Of a stretch of DNA of 64,000 nucleotides, positions 1-9,311 are shown piece after piece (position 1 is the stretch's first letter; every line of letters starts with the position of its first letter). The stretch comes from Viola odorata (taxonomy: Eukaryota > Streptophyta > Magnoliopsida > Malpighiales > Violaceae), in assembly GCA_963691705.1 (NCBI GenBank), contig OY829539.1:21622407-21686406 (forward strand). The letters are read 5' to 3'. The translations under genes were made by a program, and so were the position numbers. The notes under the pieces were generated by a model. That model saw only the letters and a program-made list of their open reading frames with translations, was not told the origin of the DNA and did no database searches.

Positions 1-32
1 AAACCCAAGAGCCCAGAGGCTCCGCTACCACT

Positions 33-976
33 TGATATGATCCGGCCCCCGGGTGTGAGGGTCGAATGATATGCAACCAAAGGGAGGATCTAGCTCTAGA
101 TTTGTACACACAAACGACCACAAAACAGTAGGAAAACACATGGAGACGCAGCGGAAATTGGAAGATAAATACCCGGATTAAGAAGGCGGTGGGAGACGGG
201 AGGGATGATTGAACAACGAACGATTGAACTTGAGTTCGGATTGTTGAACGGCTTGAACACGGGCAGATTGTTCAAGAACATAAACACACTCAAATTCGGG
301 TTCATTGCTCACACAAATGGAAGTAATAACAGATTACACATTTAAAGGATTCTTGTTCTTTTTACTTGACTCAAGCCATGGCGATCCAAGACCAAGGCAA
401 GCCCCAAGATGGAGCCCCGGATGAATGAATGAGGAAGGAGTGTTCTCACTTAACATTCATTCATCATCCAAAGCTCCCTACAAAATAGAAGAAAAGAACT
501 ATTTATACTAAGTTACAATAAGCCTACACTATTACAAAAAATGACCCTGAAAATGTCCTTGGAAGACAACATTCGGTCACCAAACCCGAAGGTAGCGTGA
601 TTCACGGTTAGGGCTAACCATGATCACGTTTGCCTACTTTTCCTTACCGTGATCACAGTTAGTCCTTACCGTGATCACTCCAAGAACCGTACGCTAAAAT
701 GTCAACGAGCATAACTTTTGATCCACCCGTCAGATTGATCTGAAACTTGTCCCAAATGAAAGCTAAGATCTTGAAGTTTCCATCAAGCCTCTGATCACTC
801 AAATCGGATTCCATTTGCTTGTCCAGATGCTCATGATGATTGGTAATCACGCTAATGGTTCTTCTTTGGCCGGAAAAGCCTCTTTTTGTGCAGCATGGGC
901 TAGGCTAACACTCGGGTCTTCTTCCCTTGCCATGGAATGACTTGGGAAGTCTTCAAAGTGGGTCAGGATCATATCA
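33..976 (-). repeat. LTR of element 1 (left copy, shared between two units)
   Basis: This 944-bp LTR runs TGATATGATCC to GGATCATATCA. In minus orientation it is the 3' LTR of the unit on its right and the 5' LTR of the unit that continues left of the window. A cluster of GTGATCACG-type palindromes sits at about 597-690. On the minus strand, about 700-810 could encode a peptide matching one in element 2's LTR (GNFKxLAFIWDKFQxN), so the two LTR families are related. Confidence 0.88.
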
Positions 977-2324
977 AGCCCTTTCCCTTCGAAAGGATTC
1001 GTCCTCGAATCCTTGCTTTTTATTTTCTGTAAAATAAAAAAAATGATATATATATATATATAGATATTTACGTTAGTTAAAAACACTCGCTCACGTGTTT
1101 ACACTCGGTGTTTAAAAATCTCGCAAAAATTTTGTTCGTACCAAAATTCACTCGTGTTTACACTCAATAATTCGGTCAAATTTTCCTCAAGTCAAGAGGT
1201 TAGGTGAGGAAAGTCTTGCTACCAAATAATGGCAAGGAAGGACACTTGACTTTGTTGTCCCTACCATGGACTTTGATGACCGGCTACACCAAAAGAAAGA
1301 TTGTTTATTCACAAAGAAAGAATAAACAAAGGGGAAACAAAGACTTTTGATCATCCAAACTCAGATGGATCAAAAGAAAAAACTCAAGAACAAGATGAAC
1401 ATATGAAGAATACATGAAGAACATGAAGAACACCAAGAACACCAAGATGTTCTTGACAGACTCTCGTATACTGACTCGGAAATATAGCCAACGAAGGCTA
1501 AAAATTACGAAAATTAAAAGACACACTCCTAAGACATGGACCTACAACTTTCACGAAGGGAAAAAAGGATAATTCCTACGGGAAGACACCGAAAACAGAG
1601 CAGAAACACAAGAACTGTTCTCTCGGGTAAAATCTGCACACTTTTCTTTGGGAGTCAAAAAGTGTATAAATTTCACCGAGATTGCGGTCGACACAAAAAC
1701 AAAAGTTGTTCCACACAGATTGAAGTTTAAGAATACAAAATTTCAGGATGTTCTGAGCGGTACAACTCGTACAAAACAGAAAAGAAACAGACACAACAAA
1801 CTGATTTTCGGACAGAAAATCAGGCACAAGAGGAACGACTCTTGGAAACGAAAACACAAGACAAATAAGAAGACACAACCAAGTTTGACACTTTGGATTT
1901 TTGGTAATTTCGGACAGATACTTGACACTTTTCGGAAAGAAACACAAACTAACATGAACACACTCAAGAACACGAAGAACACGAGAATGAACCTTGACTG
2001 CCTCCGCCGGCGATTCTGTCAAGACCCATTTTCGGGGCCGGAACATGTCATCAAGTGTGACACAACAACAATCACAAGAACTGAAACAACTCAAGAACAC
2101 AAAAACGAACCTAACTGCCTCGGTCGGCGATTCTGTAGGGCTCGAGTTGTGGCCGAAACAAATCTCAAGTGAAACAATTCCAACAAACAAACTCAAGAAA
2201 AATCAAGATGATTTTCGGACAAAAAAAAATCATCTCAACAACAACTCACAAACGGAAGATCAATAGAAACAACACAACAAACACAGATCTACAAACCCAA
2301 GAGCCCAGAGGCTCCGCTACCACT
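977..2324 (-). other. Internal region of element 1: no gag-pol, only a pol-tail remnant
   Basis: This is a 1.35-kb internal domain. At its left end the rc sequence gives a polypurine tract (977-990, GAAGGGAAAGGGCT) preceded by a reading frame with DSRTNPFEGKG (about 980-1,020). That resembles the SRTNP(F/S) tail at the matching place in element 2. At its right end is the primer-binding site (2,311-2,322). The middle (1,090-2,290) is A/C-rich with many short direct repeats such as 'aagaacacaagaac' and no recognisable domain. Open frames of 170-206 codons here overlap on both strands and have low-complexity composition; I do not regard them as genes. A TA microsatellite lies at 1,045-1,062. Confidence 0.75.
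2311..2322 (-). promoter_or_regulatory. Primer-binding site of element 1
   Basis: On the minus strand this reads TGGTAGCGGAGC, 2 nt inside the CA end of the right LTR. It differs from the common plant initiator-Met PBS (TGGTATCAGAGC) at two positions. The same motif is at 19-30, showing that a second unit begins there. Confidence 0.8.
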
Positions 2325-3268
2325 TGATATGATCCGGCCCCCGGGTGTGAGGGTCGAATGATATGCAACCAAAGGGAGGATCTAGCTCTAGATTTGTACA
2401 CACAAACGACCACAAAACAGTAGGAAAACACATGGAGACGCAGCGGAAATTGGAAGATAAATACCCGGATTAAGAAGGCGGTGGGAGACGGGAGGGATGA
2501 TTGAACAACGAACGATTGAACTTGAGTTCGGATTGTTGAACGGCTTGAACACGGGCAGATTGTTCAAGAACATAAACACACTCAAATTCGGGTTCATTGC
2601 TCACACAAATGGAAGTAATAACAGATTACACATTTAAAGGATTCTTGTTCTTTTTACTTGACTCAAGCCATGGCGATCCAAGACCAAGGCAAGCCCCAAG
2701 ATGGAGCCCCGGATGAATGAATGAGGAAGGAGTGTTCTCACTTAACATTCATTCATCATCCAAAGCTCCCTACAAAATAGAAGAAAAGAACTATTTATAC
2801 TAAGTTACAATAAGCCTACACTATTACAAAAAATGACCCTGAAAATGTCCTTGGAAGACAACATTCGGTCACCAAACCCGAAGGTAGTGTGATTCACGGT
2901 TAGGGCTAACCGTGATCACGTTTGCCTACTTTTCCTTACCGTGATCACGGTTAGTCCTTACCGTGATCACGCCAAGAACCGTACGCTAAAATGTCAACGA
3001 GCATAACTTTTGATCCACCCGTCAGATTGATCTGAAACTTGTCCCAAATGAAAGCTAAGATCTTGAAGTTTCCATCAAGCCTCTGATCACTCAAATCGGA
3101 TTCCATTTGCTTGTCCAGATGCTCATGATGATTGGTAATCACGCTAATGGTTCTTCTTTGGCCGGAAAAGCCACTTTTTGTGCAGCATGGGCTAGGCTAA
3201 CACTCGGGGCTTCTTCCCTTGCCATGGAATGACTTGGGAAGTCTTCAAAGGGGGTCAGGATCATATCA
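2325..3268 (-). repeat. 5' LTR of element 1 (right copy)
   Basis: This is the partner of the LTR at 33-976, with identical length and ends. It is flanked on the right by 3,269-3,273 (GCGGG), the expected right TSD, inside the copia reverse-transcriptase frame. The left TSD partner is outside the window. Confidence 0.88.
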
Positions 3269-3971
3269 GCGGGCCACAGAACCATCTAGATTGACTTTGA
3301 CTGCAAACACCCACTTACACCCCACAACTTTCTTCTCCTTTGGTAAATTCACCAAATCCCAAGTCTGATTATCATCCAAAGCTGTAATCTCCTCAAGCAT
3401 TGCATTCGTCCAACCAGGATGACTCAATGCTTCCTTTACTATTTTAGGAACAACAACAGAGTCTAGAGAAGAAATCAAAGCACGTGTCGAACCAGATAAG
3501 CCATCATAAGAGACAAAGTTGGCAATTGAGTAAACAGATTTGCATTGTCGTTTACCTTTGCGAAGACTGATGGGTAAATCCAGATCAGTAGAAGGAGCAG
3601 GTACCGAGGGCTCTGATGGAGGTGCAGGGACTAGAGGATCACTACAAGGTGGGTCTCCCATAACTGAGAGATCAGGAGACTGAATTATAACAGTATCTGC
3701 AGGTGGATGCTCAAAGGTACTTGAAGAAGTCGCTTGGTCCAGAGTAGTATCTCTAGAAGACTGATCAACAGTACCAGGAGAAGGACCCAACGAAGTAGCT
3801 TGGTGCAGGATAGTATCACTAGCAGATTGCTCAGAAACATCCAAAGGAGTGGAGGAATAGACTAACCAATCATCATCATGATCATCCTATCGAGTGGGAG
3901 TAGGATGAGGTGAGAAGAATGGTACCTGTTCAGAAAAGACAACATCGGTGGACACAAGGTACTTTTGAAGG
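3269..3971 (-). pseudogene. Ty1/copia pol fragment: integrase-RT linker and start of reverse transcriptase
   Basis: The minus-strand frame runs from the integrase tail through an acidic, Ser/Pro-rich linker into the canonical start of copia RT (GCKWVFAVKVNLDGSVAR near 3,270-3,330). It belongs to the same element as 10,509-11,853; the two parts are separated by the insertion of element 2, and the frame resumes exactly at the TSD. One in-frame TAG lies at 3,887-3,889. RT is cut at 3,268 by element 1, so the catalytic core and RNase H lie left of the window, if they survive. The linker (about 3,400-3,850) is rich in Ser, Asp, Pro and Thr, as is normal between copia integrase and RT. Confidence 0.88.
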
Positions 3972-3976
3972 TCGGG
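3972..3976. repeat. Left target-site duplication of element 2 (TCGGG)
   Basis: TCGGG here matches 10,504-10,508 exactly. Removing 3,977-10,503 plus one TSD copy restores the copia reading frame, which proves element 2 inserted into the copia element. Confidence 0.93.
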
Positions 3977-5168
3977 TGATGTGATCCTACCTAGGGTTAG
4001 TAAGCCGGATAACATATGGAGCTTAAGGAGGATCTAGCCAAGCGAATCATCTAATGAACACCATGTCCACACGAAAGAAAAGACACAAAATATGTATATT
4101 TAGCGGAGAAATTACACAAAGAGCGATGGGAAGGTGGGAGTTACAGGGAATTAGAAGATGGATGGAAGGGACGGAGATGAGCACACGCGAAGTAGAGACA
4201 ATCACACGAACGATTGCTTGATCAAGATATAATCCGAGGGCCAAGTTGGGACTCGTTTCTATGGATGATCAACCAAATAAACATATATTTCATTCACATA
4301 AATCATCAATACGATTACAAGCTTTGATTTCCCGGAGAGAGATCGGGAGGAGTAATCTCAAACTCAAGCGATCCCTCTCAAGGAATTAAAGTGATGAGCT
4401 CATGGCTTAGTTGACAAGAGAAAGGAGTAATCTCACTTTACAAACATCAACCAAATGTCTAAGCTCGCTAGGAAAATGATACAAAAGAGTTACATATAGT
4501 TGGTATGCAAATTGGGCTTGAAAAGCCCAAAATTCGTACCCAAAATAGAGGCTGGCGTGATTCACGTTAAGAGTCTAACGTGATCACGTTAGCAAAATTC
4601 CCTTAACGTGATTCACGTTAACACCTTAACGTGATTCACGCCAGGATGCCCAAAATTCCGAATCCACTCCAGTGGCTAGCGTGATTCACGTCAAGGGCGA
4701 GGCGTGATCACGCTAGCATTTTCCTCCCTACGCGCCAGAATGTCGAGTAGTATAACTTTTGATCCACCCGCCCGATTGACCTGAAACTTGTCCCAAATGA
4801 AAGCTAACATCTTGAAGTTTCCATCAAGCTTTGGTTCTCGTAAATCGGAGGCCATTTGCTTGTCCATATTCTGGTGGCGAATAGGCGACGCAATTCTGAC
4901 TTGCATAGATGGAGCTTTTGTTGTCAAGGCCTTGGGTTGGGTGAGCGTGGCCTGGTGACTTGCTTGGGTTAGACGCGCCTCTACTTCATGGATTTCTCGG
5001 CCATCTTGGGAGTTCCGCGTGTCTAGGCCTAGGGATTGCGAATATTTAGCACTCGATCCTCGACCTTGGGCATGATTTACGCGCATTTGCAAGGCTCGGC
5101 TGCCCGTGACCGATCCTCTTGGCAATGTGTCAAGTTGTTCTAATTCTAAGGGGTCCGTGATCACATCA
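3977..5168 (-). repeat. 3' LTR of element 2
   Basis: This 1,192-bp LTR carries a cluster of GTGATTCACG and GTGATCACG palindromes at about 4,556-4,716. The 794-codon ORF reads through the PPT and ends about 480 bp into this LTR. Confidence 0.92.
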
Positions 5169-7075
5169 ACCTCTCCCTCTTCAGAAGGATTCGTCCTCGA
5201 ATCTATAACCTCAATCGTCTCACCTACACACTTAAAAACACTTGAAAATAAATGTGAGATACACAAGAGGCGCAATCGTGCGTGCTTATGCATAGGTTGG
5301 ACCAAGGAAGAGTCAACAACATTAATAGCACATTGATGCACATCGTTTCTTAAAATGTCATGTAAAATGTGGATGGCATCACAAATAGTAGAACAACCGA
5401 CAAGATGAATATTCTTCCCTATTCGGCTCACAATGTTAAGCCAAGAGAATTGAGCACTACACATAAGCACAATGTACTTGAAAATACCAAACAAATTTCC
5501 AAAGAGGAAATACAAATTTTTGTAAGAATTAAACCAATTAATTCTTGACAAATTCGGCTCAAAAATTTGTGTTCCCTTAATACACAACATATTCATGCTA
5601 TTTAAGTGCACATCATCCACAAATAATTCATGTAGGCTGCAATTGGCAAGATAAAATTCATCCAATTCAAAAGCATGTACATCCATGTCATCTTTATGCA
5701 CGTTAATCTCCAAGACAATATTAAAGATGCACATGGTATCACAAATTATTAAACAACATAGACGGTGGTTTATTTTCTCAAGGCGGCTTATAAGGATTAG
5801 CCAAGAAAATTGAGCCACACGCCCATTCACAAAATGCTTTGGAATACCAAGCAATCGGCACAAAAAGAAATACAATTCCTTGCAACAATTAGCCCAAGAA
5901 AACTCTAACAAGTTGGAGCGAAAGAATTGTTTCCATGCTTTATGCCAATCAATCATGGATTCCAAATGACAACAACATGTAAACAAATCATACATACTAT
6001 TCGAAAAATTACAAAAATTAGCACGTTTGAGCAAGAAAGGGTCATACTTGATGAAATGCAAATTAGGAATTTTAACACATGCCACAAAATTTTCATTCAA
6101 GTAAGGTTCATGCTCAAACCAAGAAGATTCATGCCTGACGAGGGGTACGATAAAATTTTTGGTGCATGCAAATAAAGTCGTACCCAAGTGGTTTTCAAAT
6201 ACACGGACTAAAGAGTCATACTCAACGAAATGGAAGAACGATTCCTTATCACATGCTACATGTTTGTCATACAAAATTTCATCATGTGAATAAGGGTGAG
6301 TGAATTGAATAACTTCAAACAATTGAGCATTCAAAGAAGGGTTTGGTACATACCTTTCGGGCAAAGCGGAAAAGTGAGGGCGGTTTACCTCAAGACCTTG
6401 CCGTTGGGAGCACCAATGTTGAGCAATTGAACTTCCAATGCCTCCTAGGATTGATGGTTTAGAACCACCTTCGCTCCTTGGAACATTTAGGTGCTTATGT
6501 TCGCGACAACCCTTCAAAATTTTCTGCAAGAAAGACACACAAACAGTAGGAAAAGAAGTGTCAATGTTAGAGTGAGCTAATTGATCCTCATTGCACAAAG
6601 GCACGCTCATTGGATCAATAGCTCCCACAATTTCAGTGTGCTTCTTTTCCTCACTTTCTTCTCTCAATTTTTCTGTATATTCACTCCTCTCATGTGTGTG
6701 TTTCTCTCTCGCATACTCGTTCTTTTCATGCGGGTTGTTTTGCTCAATATCTCTTAACCCATGCTCACTTTTTTCATGGGGGCTGTTTTGCTCACTTTCT
6801 TTTTCCTCAATTTCAAGTTCAAACAATGGATTGTCAAAATATAATTCAAACAAAAGGTTGTCAAAAACTTGAAATTGATTTGGATCATCAAACTCACTCG
6901 ACTCATTCTCACGGGTGTGGTTGCACTCACTCTCATTGGCATGCTTACTTTTTTCATGCCATGTATTTTCCTCATCGCTTACTTTCTTCTCTCCACACTC
7001 TTCTCTCTCATTCATAACCTCACATTTTTCACTCTTTTTAGCTTTTAGCTTCAATCGATTGACAAGGTAGTTCAA
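4691..7075 (-). CDS. Unrecognised 794-aa ORF in the pol position of element 2, ending inside the 3' LTR
   Basis: I do not recognise a known domain. Residues 1-150 are a charged Glu/Lys/His-rich segment with repeated HEKxE-type motifs. From about 175 on the protein is Cys-, His-, Phe- and Leu-rich. Two internal duplications are visible: VAC-K....HF..YD at 273-287 and again at 331-345 (58 residues apart), and a longer unit beginning SNLLEFSW (387) and PNLSRINW (507), with AQFSWL at 421 and 541 (120 residues apart, matching a 360-bp DNA duplication near 5,441/5,801). Residues 625-636 (SRTNPSEEGEV) span the polypurine tract, and about 637-794 are encoded by the LTR. No stop interrupts 2.4 kb, although the adjacent gag-like frame has several. 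It could be a diverged extra ORF or a chance open frame; the duplication pattern favours real protein history. The start at 7,075 is simply the first ATG. Confidence 0.6.
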   Translation of the reverse strand: MNYLVNRLKLKAKKSEKCEVMNEREECGEKKVSDEENTWHEKSKHANESECNHTRENESSEFDDPNQFQVFDNLLFELYFDNPLFELEIEEKESEQNSPHEKSEHGLRDIEQNNPHEKNEYAREKHTHERSEYTEKLREESEEKKHTEIVGAIDPMSVPLCNEDQLAHSNIDTSFPTVCVSFLQKILKGCREHKHLNVPRSEGGSKPSILGGIGSSIAQHWCSQRQGLEVNRPHFSALPERYVPNPSLNAQLFEVIQFTHPYSHDEILYDKHVACDKESFFHFVEYDSLVRVFENHLGTTLFACTKNFIVPLVRHESSWFEHEPYLNENFVACVKIPNLHFIKYDPFLLKRANFCNFSNSMYDLFTCCCHLESMIDWHKAWKQFFRSNLLEFSWANCCKELYFFLCRLLGIPKHFVNGRVAQFSWLILISRLEKINHRLCCLIICDTMCIFNIVLEINVHKDDMDVHAFELDEFYLANCSLHELFVDDVHLNSMNMLCIKGTQIFEPNLSRINWFNSYKNLYFLFGNLFGIFKYIVLMCSAQFSWLNIVSRIGKNIHLVGCSTICDAIHILHDILRNDVHQCAINVVDSSLVQPMHKHARLRLLCISHLFSSVFKCVGETIEVIDSRTNPSEEGEVDVITDPLELEQLDTLPRGSVTGSRALQMRVNHAQGRGSSAKYSQSLGLDTRNSQDGREIHEVEARLTQASHQATLTQPKALTTKAPSMQVRIASPIRHQNMDKQMASDLREPKLDGNFKMLAFIWDKFQVNRAGGSKVILLDILARREENASVITPRP
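5169..5182 (-). promoter_or_regulatory. Polypurine tract of element 2
   Basis: The rc reads GAAGAGGGAGAGGT and lies immediately inside the 3' LTR. This is where plus-strand DNA synthesis would be primed. It is also read as codons of the 794-aa ORF. Confidence 0.75.
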
Positions 7076-7100
7076 AAGATTGAAATGGTGTGGGTTGTTG

Positions 7101-8111
7101 TCATGGAGTGACTTGTGTAGGTTGCACCACTTCCGGCTTATACTCGAATGCCATAGTGGAAGGAGAATTTTGTTGACTTGGTCGAGCTTGGGAGGAGCTA
7201 CTGCCCTGCTTCACGGAAAGGGAAGAAGAAGACTTCTTGTTATGTTTAGGCTTGGCAATACTCTTCGCTAGCCCTGACAATCTTTCCCACCACGCATCAT
7301 CCTTAACACCACTCGGCAATCCATTATTATTCTTTTTTCTTTCCACTCGCTCCTTTCTTAACATGATCGTTCTTCTCTTGTGGCTTGCTCATTGCACTCA
7401 CTTGGCTCACTCTAGTGTGGGGCAAATGCCACACAAATGGCCTCTACCCGTACATGTAGTGCAAAATACATCACTAGCTCGTTTGGAAGGAGCGGAAGGG
7501 AAGGATGTGGAACGGAAGTGTTGCTGAAATTCTTGGAGAATTCAGCCTTGGTGAGGTCGAATCGTTGGAGGAGAAGAATGAGAAGCTCGGCTTGACATGC
7601 CATCTTGTTTAGTGCGTACTTGTACACTTGAGGAGAGGAAATGTCTTGGGTCGGGGCCATGGCCAAGGCTTTGGTGGGCAATGGAACCGAGGCCATAGCT
7701 TGAGACTTGTGGAAAATCTTCATCGTCGTCATCCTCACTACAACTTGAAGTTGAGCCACGGATTAAGAGACGAGGACTTGAAGTCTCTTCATGGTCTTCA
7801 TCCTTACTAAAAATTGCACTTGAGCCGTGACCAAAGACATGAGGACTTGGAGGATCTTCATTGTCTTCACTCTCGCTACAAGTTACTTCACTTTCATCTT
7901 GGTACTCATCCTCACTATCAATGCTATACTCATCGCCGCTTTCACCACATGGTTCAAAATCTTCATCACCATCGAATTGGCAACTATCATCACCACATGA
8001 TTCATCACCACTTTCGTCAATGCATTGTGAGTGATCGTCGTCATAATACGACTCTTGATCACAAGACTCACAATCACTATCTCTTGACATTGTGCCTGAA
8101 AAATTGAACAA
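7101..8111 (-). pseudogene. Broken gag-like frame of element 2 with a CCHC zinc knuckle
   Basis: One minus-strand frame runs from 8,111 to 7,101, interrupted by TGA at 7,542-7,544, at 7,407-7,409 and twice more just downstream. The N-terminal part starts MSRDSDCESCD and is an acidic Asp/Glu/Ser/Cys-rich stretch of about 120 residues. After the first stop the same frame encodes CTTCTGRGHLCGIC (about 7,425-7,466), an exact CX2CX4HX4C nucleocapsid knuckle. A Lys/Ser-rich tail follows (KDDAWWERLSGLAKS). A zinc knuckle in the 5' part of an LTR element is the usual mark of gag. No capsid fold is recognisable. The frame is non-functional as it stands. Confidence 0.6.
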
Positions 8112-9297
8112 ACTAGATATATATGGATGTTAGTAAATAATCTCTCCCTCGCGTGTTTAAACACTCGTGTTTAGGTGTTTAGGTCACTCGAAAAATACGT
8201 GCTCACAAACACTCAACTTCGCGTTCTCCGTGTACCTGCACACTTAAACAAGGGTTAGAAAATAAATCTCCCCCTCACGTGTTTAACACTCGTGTTTAAT
8301 CACTCGCAAAAGATAGCCTCACAAATCGCTCAATACATCCACACACAAAGCTTGCTCACCACACAACTCCTTGCCGCAAACAAACTTGTGATTCGAATCA
8401 AGCAATTCGTCAACAACTACCTTCGCAAGTGCTCAAGAGATTAAACTCAACAAAAGACTCAAGGAATTTACAAAGACTCAAGAGACAACTGAAAAAAAAA
8501 ATTCAGATTTCCAAGGAAAACTCAAAATTTTAATTTTGGGGAAAAACTTTGAATTTCCGTTGGAGGGAAGGAAGGCTGGAAAATTATGGGTTTAAATGAG
8601 TAAAAGACTCAAGGAAATGTTTCAGAATTTTAAAGAAAAAGACTTGGGGTTTAGGACTTGAATTAACTTAAGTTTAGGACTCAAAATGGTTTAAAACTCA
8701 AGTTAGGATTTAATGAGTTTAGGACTTGAGTTTAAGACTTGGTTTAAGACTCAAAAAAAAATGAAGAGGACAGCTGGACAAGTAGAAAAGAAGGAGACGG
8801 TTAGGCTTGAAGGAGAGTGGGCTAGTTTGGTTAGAAATGGATTTTAGTTAGGAAAGGGTTAGGTCAAAATGTCAAACTATGTGTGAGTTGGCTTGTTGCA
8901 TTTAATGTAAGGGATAGGTCTTGGACTTGGGAGGAATGTTGGCCGACCAAGTGTTCCAATTCCTTTCTTTTCTTTTCTTTTTTTCTTTTTTTTTTCTTTT
9001 TTTTAATTTTTTTTATATATTTTAATTGGAAACACTTGGATTAACTCTTGCAAGATGATTTTGGATCAAAACACCTAAAATACCAAGAACATCAAGAACA
9101 CAATATGAACTTCAAGAACACACCCAAATGATTTTCGTAAAATTTTGATCTTTTGACCTAGCAAAAATGATCACCACAATCACACAATTGCCCACTTGAA
9201 ATAGTTTTCAAAAATGACGCAAGAAACTTAAGATTTCAAGGAAGAAAGGTTCTAACACTTTTGACAAAAATTAGAAAAATTCCCTAGGCGGCCAAAA
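8112..9297 (-). other. Leader region of element 2 between primer-binding site and gag-like frame
   Basis: No domain or convincing ORF is visible. The region holds repeated 'cacgtgtttaaacactcgtgttta' variants (8,145-8,300), many 'actcaag/gactcaag' direct repeats (8,440-8,760), and a T/C-rich run at about 8,960-9,030. This fits a long untranslated leader. Confidence 0.6.
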
Positions 9298-9309
9298 GCT
9301 CCGCTACCA
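9298..9309 (-). promoter_or_regulatory. Primer-binding site of element 2
   Basis: The minus strand reads TGGTAGCGGAGC, 2 nt from the CA end of the 5' LTR. It is the same variant as in element 1 and the copia element. Confidence 0.8.
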
Positions 9310-9311
9310 CT

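Larger units (their letters stand above)
1..3268 (-). mobile_element. Tandem array of a small non-autonomous LTR retrotransposon (element 1), left part off the window
   Basis: Two 944-bp direct repeats (33-976 and 2,325-3,268) start TGATATGATCC and end GGATCATATCA, so they have TG..CA LTR ends with an 11-bp inverted terminal motif. Between them lies only about 1.35 kb. Orientation is minus: a primer-binding site (rc TGGTAGCGGAGC) abuts the right LTR and a purine tract abuts the left one. The 32 bases before the left LTR repeat 2,293-2,324 exactly, including a second primer-binding site. The left LTR is therefore also the 5' LTR of another unit off the window, and the structure is a tandem LTR-internal-LTR-internal array. 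The right end interrupts the copia RT frame at 3,268/3,269. I counted about 7 LTR mismatches by eye (under 1%), so it is young. No gag or pol is recognisable. Confidence 0.88.

Noticed and set aside
1576..2196. 206-codon minus frame and overlapping 174- and 90-codon plus frames in element 1
   Set aside because: Low-complexity A/C-rich sequence open on both strands at once; no domain; inside a coding-empty interior.
7628..8107. Plus-strand His-rich ORFs opposite the gag-like frame
   Set aside because: Mirror of the Asp/Glu-rich minus-strand codons; no independent support.
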